Positions 22,800 through 32,874 of a stretch of 64,000 nucleotides of DNA are shown here, piece by piece (the stretch's first letter is position 1; each line of letters opens with the position of its first letter). The translations under genes were made by a program, and so were the position numbers. Source of the DNA: Lithobates sylvaticus (taxonomy: Eukaryota > Chordata > Amphibia > Anura > Ranidae); contig CM053026.1 in the NCBI GenBank assembly GCA_028564925.1, positions 131,910,150 through 131,974,149 of the forward strand. The letters are read 5' to 3'. Under the pieces are notes generated by a model. The model was not told the origin of the DNA. It worked only from the letters and a program-made list of their open reading frames with translations, and searched no databases.

Positions 22800-24060
22800 T
22801 ATAGCACCAATAAATGATCCTGCAGTCTAAGAAATAGCACCCAATTAAGGCCAATTATCCGAACACGCAACCTGGCAGGCCGCAGGAAAAGGGGGTGACA
22901 AGAGTGTACCAGGCCATATGCCCTCAACATGTCTTCTCCCTGAGCCGTGTCTCCCGCGTAATCTTCTCCTGGTGCTGTCTCTCTTGCCGCCATCTTCTGT
23001 CGATATCTTCTGTCGCCGCCTTCTGTCGCTGTCTCTCCTGCCACCGCCTACTTCTCCTGCTGCTGTGTTCTTCCTCACCGCCATCATCCTCTGTTGTGTC
23101 GTTACCCACTGTCTGACATCTCTTACACAGCCATGGGGCATGACCATCTGTTGATGTCACATGGAAAGCCCGCCCTTTTTTCCAAACAATAATCCATGTG
23201 ACGTCAATGCATGGTCATGCCCCATGGCTGTGTAAGAGACGCCAGCGGGTGACAACAAATGGAGGAAGATGGGGTGAGAAAGAACCCAGCCATGGGAGAA
23301 GTAGGCAGTAACGGGAGAGACAGCGTCAGAAGACGGCGGCAAGAGAGACAGCACCAGAAGAAGATGACGGCGGGAGACACGACTCGGGGGAGAAGACTAC
23401 TCAGAGCTATTTTACAATAAAGGAATTGTCAAAAACAGGATATTGTTTTTTGTCACATTTCGCTGCTTTTTTTTTTGGTGAATGGATAGGGGTACAATGT
23501 ACCCGATACCTATTCACATAGGGGGGATGGGATCTAGGGGCCCCTTGTTAAAGGGGGCTTCCAGATTCCGATAAGCCCCCCCCCGCAAACCCCCACAATC
23601 ACTGTGCAAGGGTTGTGGGGATGAGGCCCTTGTCCCCATCAACATGAACTAATGAACTAGTACCATAGGAAACCTTGTTAAACAGACTGTAGTGTGTTTC
23701 TGCAAACTGCAAAAAAGCACAAAAAATGCATAGGTGTGAACCTAGGGTCAGGGCCAGTTCACACTGGAGCAATGTGGGAACCCTGCGAATCCAGTCTGGG
23801 TTCCTGCATCTCATACAACTTGCAGGCAGTTCACACTGCCATATGCGAACTACTGGGAGTGTCAGTAGAAAGCTAATGACACCCCCAAATCAGTTCGCAT
23901 ATCGCAAAGCGAACTGAAAATTCAGACACCCGTGTGATCAGATTCTGCTGCGGACCAAAAAAAGGGTCCTGTGCGAGTTTGGTCTGAATGCGATGCAAAT
24001 TCAACCATACAATCTGTATGGCTGAGTTTGCAATGAAAATGCATGTGAAGTTGGGTGAAA
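22800..24060. repeat. Composite repeat with central palindrome, relative of 951-2300
   Basis: The left part carries an inverted arm (CCTGGCAGGCCGCAGGAAAA, then CTTCTCC-rich sequence). A hairpin centre follows at 23120-23238, whose arms CTCTTACACAGCCATGGGGC and its inverse are nearly perfect. The other arm follows (GAAGA-rich, AATAAAGGAATTGTCAAA at 23415). The 23640-24030 part repeats 1850-2200. It is the same module as at 951-2300, but with both arms kept. Confidence 0.7.
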
Positions 24061-24635
24061 CTTACATCATCTATTCAAATGTGATTCATAACAAGTGATA
24101 TTTATGAAAATAAGACAAAGCAATTTAATTGCACAGAGAATAACTTTGTTATATGCCATTCAATGTTATTGTTTTTATCATTCAAAGCACAAATTTTACA
24201 GCTATTTCTCATGGATGAAAATTGTTCTACTGCTATAGACTGTAATTTCTCTTGTTTTGATTGTTTTATCTTATTAAAGTTTCAATTCAATGTTGCATGG
24301 TCTGTTTGTCTTTATCTGGTTTAGTCCTGATTTCTTAAACTGATTTACTAAAGTGTGCCGTGGATGTCTAAACAAGCAAATTTCTAGAAAATGCACTTTG
24401 TAAGTTTGCCAGATAAGTGATTTCATAAATTGATAAGTGGTTTTCTTTTAGTTACTATAGAATCAAACTTGTTGATAATGATCAACAGCAATAAACAAAA
24501 AAAAAATTGAAATGTCATGACATGACTATAATTTTATGTCTCTATAGAAATCTATATAATATGCTAAGATTACACCCATAATAAAGAATAAAAGTTGAAT
24601 ACTGATATCGTGGAAGATGGCTTGCATATTACCCA
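24061..24635. other. No gene recognised
   Basis: AT-rich sequence without paired termini, arrays or domain-bearing frames. Confidence 0.45.
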
Positions 24636-24761
24636 ATGTAACACCACTTGCAAATGATCTTCTTTCTTAATAAGCAGAAGGTTACATGTATTTACTTCAT
24701 GTAACACCACTTGCAAATGATCTTCTTTCTTAATAAGCAGAAGGTTACATGTATTTACTTC
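24636..24761 (+). repeat. Exact-looking 63-bp tandem duplication
   Basis: Two adjacent 63-bp copies (24636-24698 and 24699-24761), both starting ATGTAACACCACTTGCAAAT, appear identical by eye. The near identity suggests a recent slippage or repair event, or possibly an assembly artefact. Confidence 0.85.
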
Positions 24762-24800
24762 AAGCATCCAATCATATGAAGATGAAGCACTGTTATTCTT

Positions 24801-25417
24801 TTAACCACTTCAATACCAGGCACTTATGCACTTTACTGCCCAGACCAATTTTTAGCTTTCAGCGCTCTCACACTTTGAATGACAATTACTCAGTCATGCT
24901 ACACTTTATCCAAACAAAATGTTTATGTTTTTCTAACAAACAGAGCTTTCTTTTGGTGCTATTTTATTTAATCACTACTGGGTTTTTACATTTTTTGCAA
25001 TATAAGCGAAAAAAGAGCGAAAATTGAAAAAAAAAAACACCTTTTTTTAGTTTCTATTGTAAAATTTTGCAAATAAGTAATTTTTCTTCATACATTTAGG
25101 CCAAAAATGATACTACTACATATCTTTGGTAAAAAATAACCCAAATGAGAGGATATTATTTAGTCTGTGTGAAAGTTAGAGGCTACAAGCTATGGTGCCA
25201 ATCACTGAAAATTGATCACATCTGATCACACCTGATGTACTGACTCATTTCTTGGGACCCTAACAAGCCAGGAAAGTACAATTACCCCCCAAATTACCCA
25301 TTTTTGGAAAGTAGACAGTCCAAGGTATTTATTAAGAGGCATGGTGAGTTTTTTGAAGTTCAAATTTTTTCCCACAATTTGTTGGAAAAAAAAAAATTTA
25401 CACACCAACTTGTCATA
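24801..25417 (+). mobile_element. Older TTAACCACTTC element, left part (interrupted)
   Basis: It starts at TTAACCACTTCAATACCAGG (24801) and carries the family block GAGCTTTCTTTTGGTGCTAT. At 25418 it is interrupted by a younger member of a related family. Its sequence resumes at 26428, where a CTCCTGAGTATGGCAATACC segment follows as it does in the repeat at 11431-12155. Confidence 0.7.
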
Positions 25418-26427
25418 TTAACCACTTCAGCCCCGGACCAATTGGCAGCCAAAGGACCAGGCCCCTTTTTGCGATTCGGCACTGTGTCGCTTTAACTGAC
25501 AATTGCGCGGTCGTGCGACGTGGCTCCCAAACAAAATTGGCGTCCTTTTTTTCCCACAAATAGAGCTTTCTTTTGGTGGTATTTGATCGCCCCTGCGGTT
25601 TTTATTTTTTTCGCTATAAACAAAAATAGAGCGACAATTTTGAAAACAATGCAATATTTTTTGCTTTTTGCTATAATAAATATCCCCCAAAAAATATATA
25701 AAAAAAACATTTTTTCCCTCAGTTTAGGCCGATACGTATTCTTCTACATATTTTTGGTAAAAAAAAATCGCAATTAGTGATTATTTATTGGTTTGCGCAA
25801 AAGTTATAGCCTTTACAAAATAGGGGATAGTTTTATAGCATTTTTTATTAATTTTTTTTTTTTACTAGTAATGGTGGCGATCAGCGATTTTTATTGTGAC
25901 TGCAACATTATGGCGGACACATCGGACATTTTTGACACATTTTTGGGACCATTGTCATTTATACAGCAATCAATGCTATTTAAATGCATTGATTCCTGTA
26001 TAAATGACACATGCAGTGAAAGAGTTAACCACTAGGGGGAGGGGAGGGGTTATGGGCTGTGACATGTGTGTGTTTTTTTACATTAGGGGGCAGGGCTGAC
26101 GTCTGACCGCATTGATCGGCTTTCCCGATGACCGGGAACAGCGGATCAATGACAGGCAGAGTAGGAAGCGCGGGGAGAGGTTTGTTTACACAGACCTCTC
26201 CCCGTTCTTCAGCTCTGTGACCCGATCGTGGGACACCAGTGGCGATCAGGTCCTCTGGTCTCGCGGCCGGGGTCACGGAGCTCCCGACCGGGTCGCGAGC
26301 ACGCCGCTGGCAGCGTGCGCGCGACCCACGGGCAGGCAATTAAAGGGCCACGTACCCGTACTTGATTTTGCCTGCCCGTGCCATTCTGCCGCAGTATATC
26401 TGCGTGAGGCGGTCGGGAAGCGGTTAA
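25418..26427 (+). mobile_element. TTAA-flanked element, 1010 bp, nested in an older relative
   Basis: Left end TTAACCACTTCAGCCCCGGA (25418) and right end GGGAAGCGGTTAA (26427) have TTAA at both edges. The order inside is an AT-rich left part with the GCGCAAAAGTTATAG block, then a GC-rich right part with CTCTCCCCGTTCTTC and GACCCACGGGCAGG segments. It has no transposase. It lies inside the 24801 element and is therefore younger than it. Confidence 0.82.
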
Positions 26428-27430
26428 AAGGTTATTTCTCACACACAGCATATGCATACTTGGAACTGCACCCCAAAATACATTCTGCTACTCCTCCTGA
26501 GTATGGCAATACCACATGTGTGATACTTTTACACAGCCTGACCACATACAGAGGCCCAACATTGAAGTAGCACCTTCAGGCATTCTATGAGCATAAATTG
26601 CACATCTCATTTCTCAACCACCTATTACACTTTTGAAGGCCCTGGAGACAATGTAATTGCCCACAAGATTACCCCCTTTTGGTAAGAAAACACCCCAACA
26701 TATAATCTATGAGGCCTGAGTCTTTTGAATGGTTCATTTTTTTGCAGAGGTTTTTGGAAAATGTGGAAAGAAATGAAAAGCATTTTTTGTACACAAAGTT
26801 GTTCATTTATAAGATATTTCTAAGCCCCCGCACACACGGTCGGAAATTCCGACGGAAAATGTCCGATCGGACCATGTTGTTGGAAAATCTGCCCGTGTGT
26901 GGGCTCCATCAGACTTTTTTCATCTGAATTTCCGATGGAAAAAATTTGAGATCCTGCTCTCAAATTTTCCGACAACAAAATCCGATCAGACTTTTTCCGA
27001 TCGTGTGTAGAGAATTCCGACGGACAAAGTGCCACGCATGCTCAGATCAAATTACGAGACCAAAGCTATTGGCTACTAGCCTCTACGTAGTTCTGTCCTA
27101 TGCAACAAATGTCACCACATTCAGAATGATCGGATTTTCCGACAACTTTGTCCGACCGTGTGTATGCAACACCAGTCGGAAAAAATGTACATAACAAAAA
27201 TGACACCCCAAAATACCTTCTGCTACTCCTCTTGAGTATGGTGATACCCCATGTTTGAGACTTTTACACAGTCTGGCCACATACCGAGGCCCAACATTCA
27301 AGTAGCACCTCCAGGCGTTCTAGGAGCAGAAATTACACATATCATTTTCTGACTACTGATCACATTTTTGAAGGCCCTTCATATTTCTAAAACATAGCAG
27401 GTACATACCAAATAACAAAAGATTACCTGT
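26428..27430 (+). repeat. Older TTAACCACTTC element, right part, with a Harbinger-like insertion
   Basis: It continues the element that began at 24801. The block CTACTCCTCCTGAGTATGGC (26489) recurs as CTACTCCTCTTGAGTATGG at 27222, and AGAGGCCCAACATTGAAGTA is paralleled by CGAGGCCCAACATTCAAGTA. A duplicated segment therefore flanks 26822-27195. That inner stretch has CACACGGTCGGAAATTCCGA and GTCCGACCGTGTG near its edges, resembling the Harbinger-type element at 12159 but more diverged. Confidence 0.6.
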
Positions 27431-27544
27431 GATATTAGAAGTGCGGTGGTCCACAGAGGAGAGCATCTGTCCAGGCAGCAGGCAAGGATGTGGTCAGCGA
27501 CAGCAAAAGCAATCGTCCAGGCAGCAGGCAGGAATACTGTCCAG
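27431..27544. repeat. Short GCAGCAGGCA-bearing flank and target duplication
   Basis: The motif TCCAGGCAGCAGGCA(A)GGA occurs twice (27470 and 27517), and a related GGCAGCAGGCAGGAATACTG follows the hAT element at 30361. Bases 27537-27544 (CTGTCCAG) are the left target duplication of that element. Confidence 0.7.
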
Positions 27545-30351
27545 TAGGGATGAGCCGAACACCCCCCCGTTCTGCTCGCACCAGAACCCGCGAACGGACC
27601 TAAAGTCCGTGCGAGCTTTAGAACCCTATTAGTTTTAATGGATGCGAACGTTCGAAATTAAAAGTGCTAATTTTAAAGGCTAATATGCATGTTAATGTCA
27701 TAAAAAGTGTTTGGGGACCTGGGTCCTGCCCCAGAGGACATGTATCAATGCAAAATATTTTTTTAAAAACGGCCGTTTTTTCAGGAGCAGTGATTTTAAT
27801 AATGCTTAAATTGAAACAATAAAAGTGTAATATTCCTTTAAATTTCGTACCTGGGGGGTGTCTATAGTATGCATGTAAAGGGGCGCATGTTTCCCGTGTT
27901 TAGAACTGTCTCTGCAAAAAGTGTCATTTTTGCAAGTAAAAAAGCTATTTAAAATCACTCGCGGCTAATGTGAATTGACGGCTCCCGTAATACAGAGAAC
28001 AGTCATTCATTGAAAGTCATTCATAAAAAAAAAGTCATTGATAAAAAATAAAAAAAATAAAAAAAAAAAAAGCGTGGGGGTCCCCCCAAATTCAATAACC
28101 AGGCCCTTCAGGTCTGGGATGGATATTAAGGGGAACCCCAGCCAAAAAAAAAAAAAATGGCGTAGGGTCCCCCTCAATATCCATACCAGACCCTTGAGGT
28201 CTGGGATGGATTTTAAGGGGAACCCTAGCCCAAAAAAATGGCGTGGGGTCCCCCTCAAAATCCGTAGCGGACCCTTATCCGAGCACGGAACCTGGCAGGC
28301 CGCAGGAAAAGAGGGGGGGACGACAGCGCCCCCCCCTTCCACCTGAACCATACCAGGCCACATGCCCTCAACATTGGGAGGATGCTTTGGGGGTCTAAGA
28401 CCCCCAAAGCACCTTGTCCCCATGTTGATGAGGACAAGGGCCTCTTCCCCACAACCCTGGCCATTGGTTGTGGGGGTCTGCGGGCGGGGGGCTTATCGGA
28501 ATCTGGAAGCCCCCTTTAACAAGGGGACCCCCAGATCCCGCCCCCCCTGTGTGAAATGGTAAGGGGGTACAAAAGTACCCCTACCATTACACCAAAAAAG
28601 TGTCAAAAATGGTAAAAATGACAGGAGACGGTCTTTGACAATTCCTTTATTAAAATCTTCTTTCTTCTTTCTTCTTTCTTCATCCTTCGGTTTCTTCATC
28701 CTTCGGTTTCTTCATCTTCTCCTTCCGTCATCTTCTTCCATCTTCTTCTTCCATTTTCTTCTTCCTCCGATCCGATTCTTCTTGCGCTGGTCTTCTCGTC
28801 CTTCTCGTCCGGCATCTTCTTCCATGGCGTCGGCATCTGTTCTTCTGTCGGGCCGCTCCTCGCAATGGGAGGCTCCCGCTGTGTGAGGCTCCGCTCCGTC
28901 TCACAGGTCTTTTATAACGGAGGGCACCTGGTGACCCCGCCCCCCTCTGACATCATGGGGAAAGCCATAGGGAATTCCCCATGACGTCCCCGTGCGTCAG
29001 AGGGGGCGGGGTCACCAGGTGCCCTCCATTATAAAAGACCTGTCAGACGCAGCGAAGCCTCACACAGCGGGAGCCTCCCATTGCGAGGAGCGGCCCAAGA
29101 AGAGACACCGACACCGACGCCGACGCCATGGAAGAAGATGCCGGACGAGAAGGACGAGAAGACCAGCGCAAGAAGAAGCGGATCGGAGGAAGAAGAAAAT
29201 GGAAGAAGAAGATGGAAGAAGATGACGGAAGGAGAAGATGAAGAAACCGAAGGATGAAGAAAGAAGAAAGAAGATTTTAATAAAGGAATTGTCAAAGACC
29301 GTCTCCTGTAATTTTTACCATTTTTGACGCTTTTTTGGTGAAATGGTAGGGGTACTTTTGTACCCCCTTACCATTTCACACAGGGGGGGGGGGCGGGATC
29401 TGGGGGTCCCCTTGTTAAAGGGGGCTTCCAGATTCCGATAAGCCCCCCGCCCGCAGACCCCCACAACCAATGGCCAGGGTTGTGGGAAAGAGGCCCTTGT
29501 TCTCATCAACATGGTGACAAGGTGCTTTGGGGGTCTTAGACCCCCAAAGCATCCTCCCAATGTTGAGGGCATGTGGCCTGGTACGGTTCAGGCGGGAGGG
29601 GGGGGCGCTCTCGTCCCCCCTCTTTTCCTGCGGCCTGCCAGGTTGCGTGCTCGGATAAGGGTCTGGTATGGATTTTGAGGGGGACCCTACGCCATTTTTT
29701 TTTTTGGCTGGGGTTCCCCTTAATATCCATCCCAGACCTGAAGGGCCTGGTTATTGAATTTGGGGGGACCCCCACGCTTTTTTTTTTGTTTTTTATCAAT
29801 GAATGACAGTTCTCTGTGTTACAGGAGCCATCAATTCATTAGCCGCGAGTGCTTTTAAATAGCTTTTTTCCTGCAAAAATGACACTTTTTGCAGGGAAAG
29901 TTCTAAGCACAGGAAACCTGCCCCTCTTCACAGGCCACCTATAGACACCCCCCAGATGTGATACTGCAATGCTGTTCTAACAGCACGCACACACAAATCC
30001 CCAGAAATAGAGCATATATTGTCAGCAGTCAGCAACACACTGACACTGAAACATAATACGCGAGGCCGCCGCCTCTTATACCGTGGGGCGTGTACTAAAG
30101 CCCCTGAGCTATAATTGGCTACAGGCATCCTGCCTGTAGCCAATTATGGCTCTCCTCGCTGCCGGCGCTGTGATTGGCCAAGCATGCGGGGTCACAGTGC
30201 ATGCTTGGCCAATCATCAGCCAGCATTGCACTGCGACTAGCGCACACGAATTTGATGCGAGCGGCCCCAATAGTTCTGGGCTCGCCGAGCGGGCGAACGC
30301 CCGATGTTCGGTTCGAACATGGGTTCGAATCGAACACCGGGCCCATCCCTA
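27545..30351 (-). mobile_element. Non-autonomous TAGGGATG hAT element, 2807 bp, intact ends
   Basis: Termini TAGGGATGAGCC (27545) and GGGCCCATCCCTA (30351) match those of the 11-kb element. CTGTCCAG flanks it exactly at 27537-27544 and 30352-30359. Orientation is reversed: the 27545 side corresponds to the autonomous right end. The 30351 side corresponds to its left end and keeps two hairpins (30112-30146 and 30172-30214) and a TATA-like TATAAGAGG on the minus strand near 30075. No transposase is present. About 2.1 kb of the interior is one large inverted repeat. It could be moved in trans by the 11-kb element's protein. Confidence 0.9.
27850..29955. repeat. About 2.1-kb inverted repeat centred near 28966
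   Basis: Outer arm sequences match inverted: CTGGGGGGTGTCTATAG at 27850 and CTATAGACACCCCCCAG at about 29940. Moving inward there are AGTGTCATTTTTGCA/TGCAAAAATGACACT, the GCGTGGGGGTCCCCCC segment, TTGTTAAAGGGG, GACAATTCCTTTATTAAA/TTTAATAAAGGAATTGTC, and TTCTTC/GAAGAA-rich blocks. At the centre, GGTGACCCCGCCCCC is mirrored as GGGGGCGGGGTCACC. Arms match well but not perfectly. A transcript across it would fold into a very long hairpin. Frames within it (for example the Arg/Glu-rich 28992-29225) come from the GAAGAA composition. Confidence 0.85.
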
Positions 30352-30359
30352 CTGTCCAG

Positions 30360-31258
30360 TGGCAGCAGGCAGGAATACTGTCCACGCCAAAAAAAATAGC
30401 GTGTGGTCCCCCAAAAATCCAACCTGGCAGGCCGAAGGAAAAGAGGGGGGATGAGAGAGCGCCCCCCTCCTGAACCGAACCAGGCCATATGCCCTCAACA
30501 TGGGGATGGTGCTTTGGGATAGCGGCCCCCCAAAGCACCTTGTCCCCATGTTGATGGGGACAAGGGCCTCATCCCCATGTTGATGGGGACAAGGGCCTCA
30601 TCCCCACAACCCTTGCCCGGAGGTTGTGGAGGTCTGCGGGCGCTCTCTCGCTCCCTCTCTTTTCCTGCATTCTGCCAGGTTGCGTGCTCGGATAAGGGTC
30701 TGGTATGGATTTTGAGGGGGACCCCCACGCAATTTTTTTTAAATTTTGGTTCGGAGTTCCCCTTAATATTCATACCAGACTCAAAGGGCCTGGTAATGGA
30801 CTGTGGGGGAATCCCATGCCTTTTTTTCAATTACTTTTATGTGTATTTCCGGGACCAACAATTCATTATAGCCGCGAATACTTTTAAATTACTTTTTTTC
30901 CTTTAGAAATGTAATTTTGCTCTCGGACTGTTCTAAACACTGGAAACATGCGCCACTTTACAGGCATACTATAGACACCCCCAGGTATGAAATTTAAAGG
31001 AATATTCCATTTTTTTTGTTTCACTTTAAGCATTATTAAAATCACAGCTCCCGAAAAAAACATCAGTTTTTAAAACTTTATTTTGCATTGATACATGTCC
31101 CCTACGGCAGGACCCAGGTCCCCAAACACTTTTTATGACAATACCATACATATAAGCCTTTAAAATTAGCACTTTTGATTATTCGTGTTCGTGTCCCATA
31201 GACTTTAAAGGTGTTCACGCATTTGAACACATTTTTGGGGGTGTTCGGCTTATCCCTA
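30360..31258 (+). mobile_element. Truncated TAGGGATG hAT copy, right end preserved
   Basis: It ends at GTTCGGCTTATCCCTA (31258), which matches the autonomous right end with one change in the terminal CATCCCTA. Inward lie the GGACCCAGGTCCCC segment (31107), the CACCCCCAGGTA segment (30976) and one arm of the palindromic module (30385-30790, with CCTGGCAGGCC and GGTCTGGTATGGAT). A 37-bp unit containing CCCCATGTTGATGGGGACAA is duplicated at about 30542-30605. The left terminus is missing, probably removed before or with the insertion of the 2.8-kb element immediately upstream. Confidence 0.75.
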
Positions 31259-31283
31259 GCTGTGAGATATTTTCTCTGCAGTC

Positions 31284-32432
31284 GTGCCATGCAACCTCTC
31301 TATCACAGTCCTGGCATCTGAGGTTAAGGGGGTGAAAACTGAAATGTCATTCACTTGCCAAGACATACAAAAATCGAGAGACCGAACCTCAGCCATTGAA
31401 GGGTGCATCAGTACATTGGAGGATGACTGGAGGGAATCGCATGCTCAGCAGTTGCTGGTGGCTAAACATTCTGAATGACTCAACGATTTAGATAACAGGC
31501 TTTGCAGGAACAATGTCAGGGCTATAGGCATTCCTAAAAAGATGAAGGGGAAAAACCCTGTACATTTTATAGAACAATGGCTGCAGAATAAATTTGGGAA
31601 AGACTAATTTTCACCGATGTTTGCAGTGGAGCGTGCACACCGTGTCCCCACCAGACCCCTGCCTCCAGGCAATCCTCCTAGAGCTTTCCTGTTTAAGCTG
31701 CTCAATTACAAGGATCACACTGTTATCCTCTCTAAAGCCAGATTAATGGGGGATGCTCTTGTGATGCACTACTCCAAGATTTTACTGTTCCCAGACTTCT
31801 CGGCGGAGGTGCAAAAACAACAGGCTCAGTGTCAGGGCTGGGCTCAGCCCTTCCTTCTCTGAGCTGGCCGCTCACCTGTCAGCTAATTGCCAGCTCCTAG
31901 CTCTCCACAGTTACTCAGCTGTTGATGATATCCTGCTCGTCGGTCCATTCTACTTAGGCTATCCAGCTCAAAGGATCTCTGCCTTCGCCTTGGTCAACTT
32001 CACAGAGTCTATCTCCTGTGTTCCTATTTAAAGACTTGCTGTGCCGACATCCCTTCTGGCTCCAGATCCTGCTTGCTGTTCCACTACATTGATCCCTGAC
32101 TTCTGGCTTGGCTCACTATCCGTTCTGGTTACTGAACTTTGGCTATGTTTTGACTACGTTTGTTCTTTTTACTTTTATTATTAAACAAGTGTGATTTAAC
32201 TGTACTTCTGTCTCGGTCTGATTTCATTGTTTCTTACACTCAGTTCATTGAAGTGAAAAAGAGGCTTCACTCCCTGGAATTGCAGTATGCCATGCTCTAC
32301 CCTGCCCGATTGCGAGTGGTAGCCAGGGATGAAGTGCATTTTTTTGAAAAGTCTACACTGGCAATGCAGTGGCTGGATAGGGAGGAGCGTTCCCTATGGG
32401 ATGATCTGGTCAGACGTCGGGTGGCAACCTGA
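31284..32432 (+). pseudogene. LINE ORF1 remnant (L1-type)
   Basis: The first block (31284-31478) reads EVKGVKTEMSFTCQDIQKSR and onward, a coiled-coil-like stretch with heptad spacing. The middle (31560-31835) reads FIEQWLQNKFGKD, then ERAHRVPTRPLPPGNPPRAF and LLNYKDHTVILSKARLMG, the conserved RNA-binding core of L1-type ORF1 proteins. After the 31840-32235 insertion the frame resumes with FIEVKKRLHSLELQYAMLYP and RLRVVARDEVHFFEKS, the usual C-terminal part. ORF1 proteins coat LINE RNA. Stops and a frame change separate the first two blocks, so it is not functional. Confidence 0.8.
31840..32235 (+). repeat. Unclassified insertion in LINE ORF1
   Basis: Bases from GTCAGGGCTGGGCTCAGCCC (31833-31852) to TTTCTTACA (about 32239) interrupt ORF1 between AEVQKQQAQ and FIEVKKRLHS. 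CTCAGT lies at both edges (about 31827 and 32240) and may be a 6-bp target duplication. The insert has a C/T-rich body and ATTATTAAACAAGTG near its end. I cannot assign a family; the 36310-36975 insert has a similar C/T-rich style. Confidence 0.55.
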
Positions 32433-32874
32433 TTATTGTTAATTACACCATCTACACTACGGCACTCACCTTCTAATAAGAGCTTGGTCAGTTTTCTTAC
32501 GGTGATCCTGTAAAGGCGGTTGACTGTTTTCACAAGTCACTTCAAAACCATCTTTGGATAAGGGACAAGGCCTGTTGCCTGTTGGCTCTTCAATGCCGGC
32601 TACTGAACTTAACCCCCAAGTTGATAGTCCCTCGTGGACATTACAGTTTTTCTTTTGTAATAAGTTGGACCCCCGTTGGTCCCTGGGTTCTCTAGCTACC
32701 TAAACTTTTTATCCATAGGAACTACTTTCATGGTCGTGGACTGTCCTATGCCTCATGGGATAATGTGTGCATATATTTACTTGTCCTAACATGTTGCTAC
32801 CTGAGCAGTACCCGTACCTCTATTCATCTTGACCCACTGATGTATGGTATCATATGGTTGTGTTTTAAAACCCC

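Noticed and set aside
28992-29225. Arg/Glu/Lys-rich small protein
   Set aside because: The composition stems from GAAGAA-rich DNA in one arm of a palindrome, and the other arm gives the mirror frame. No codon or homology support.
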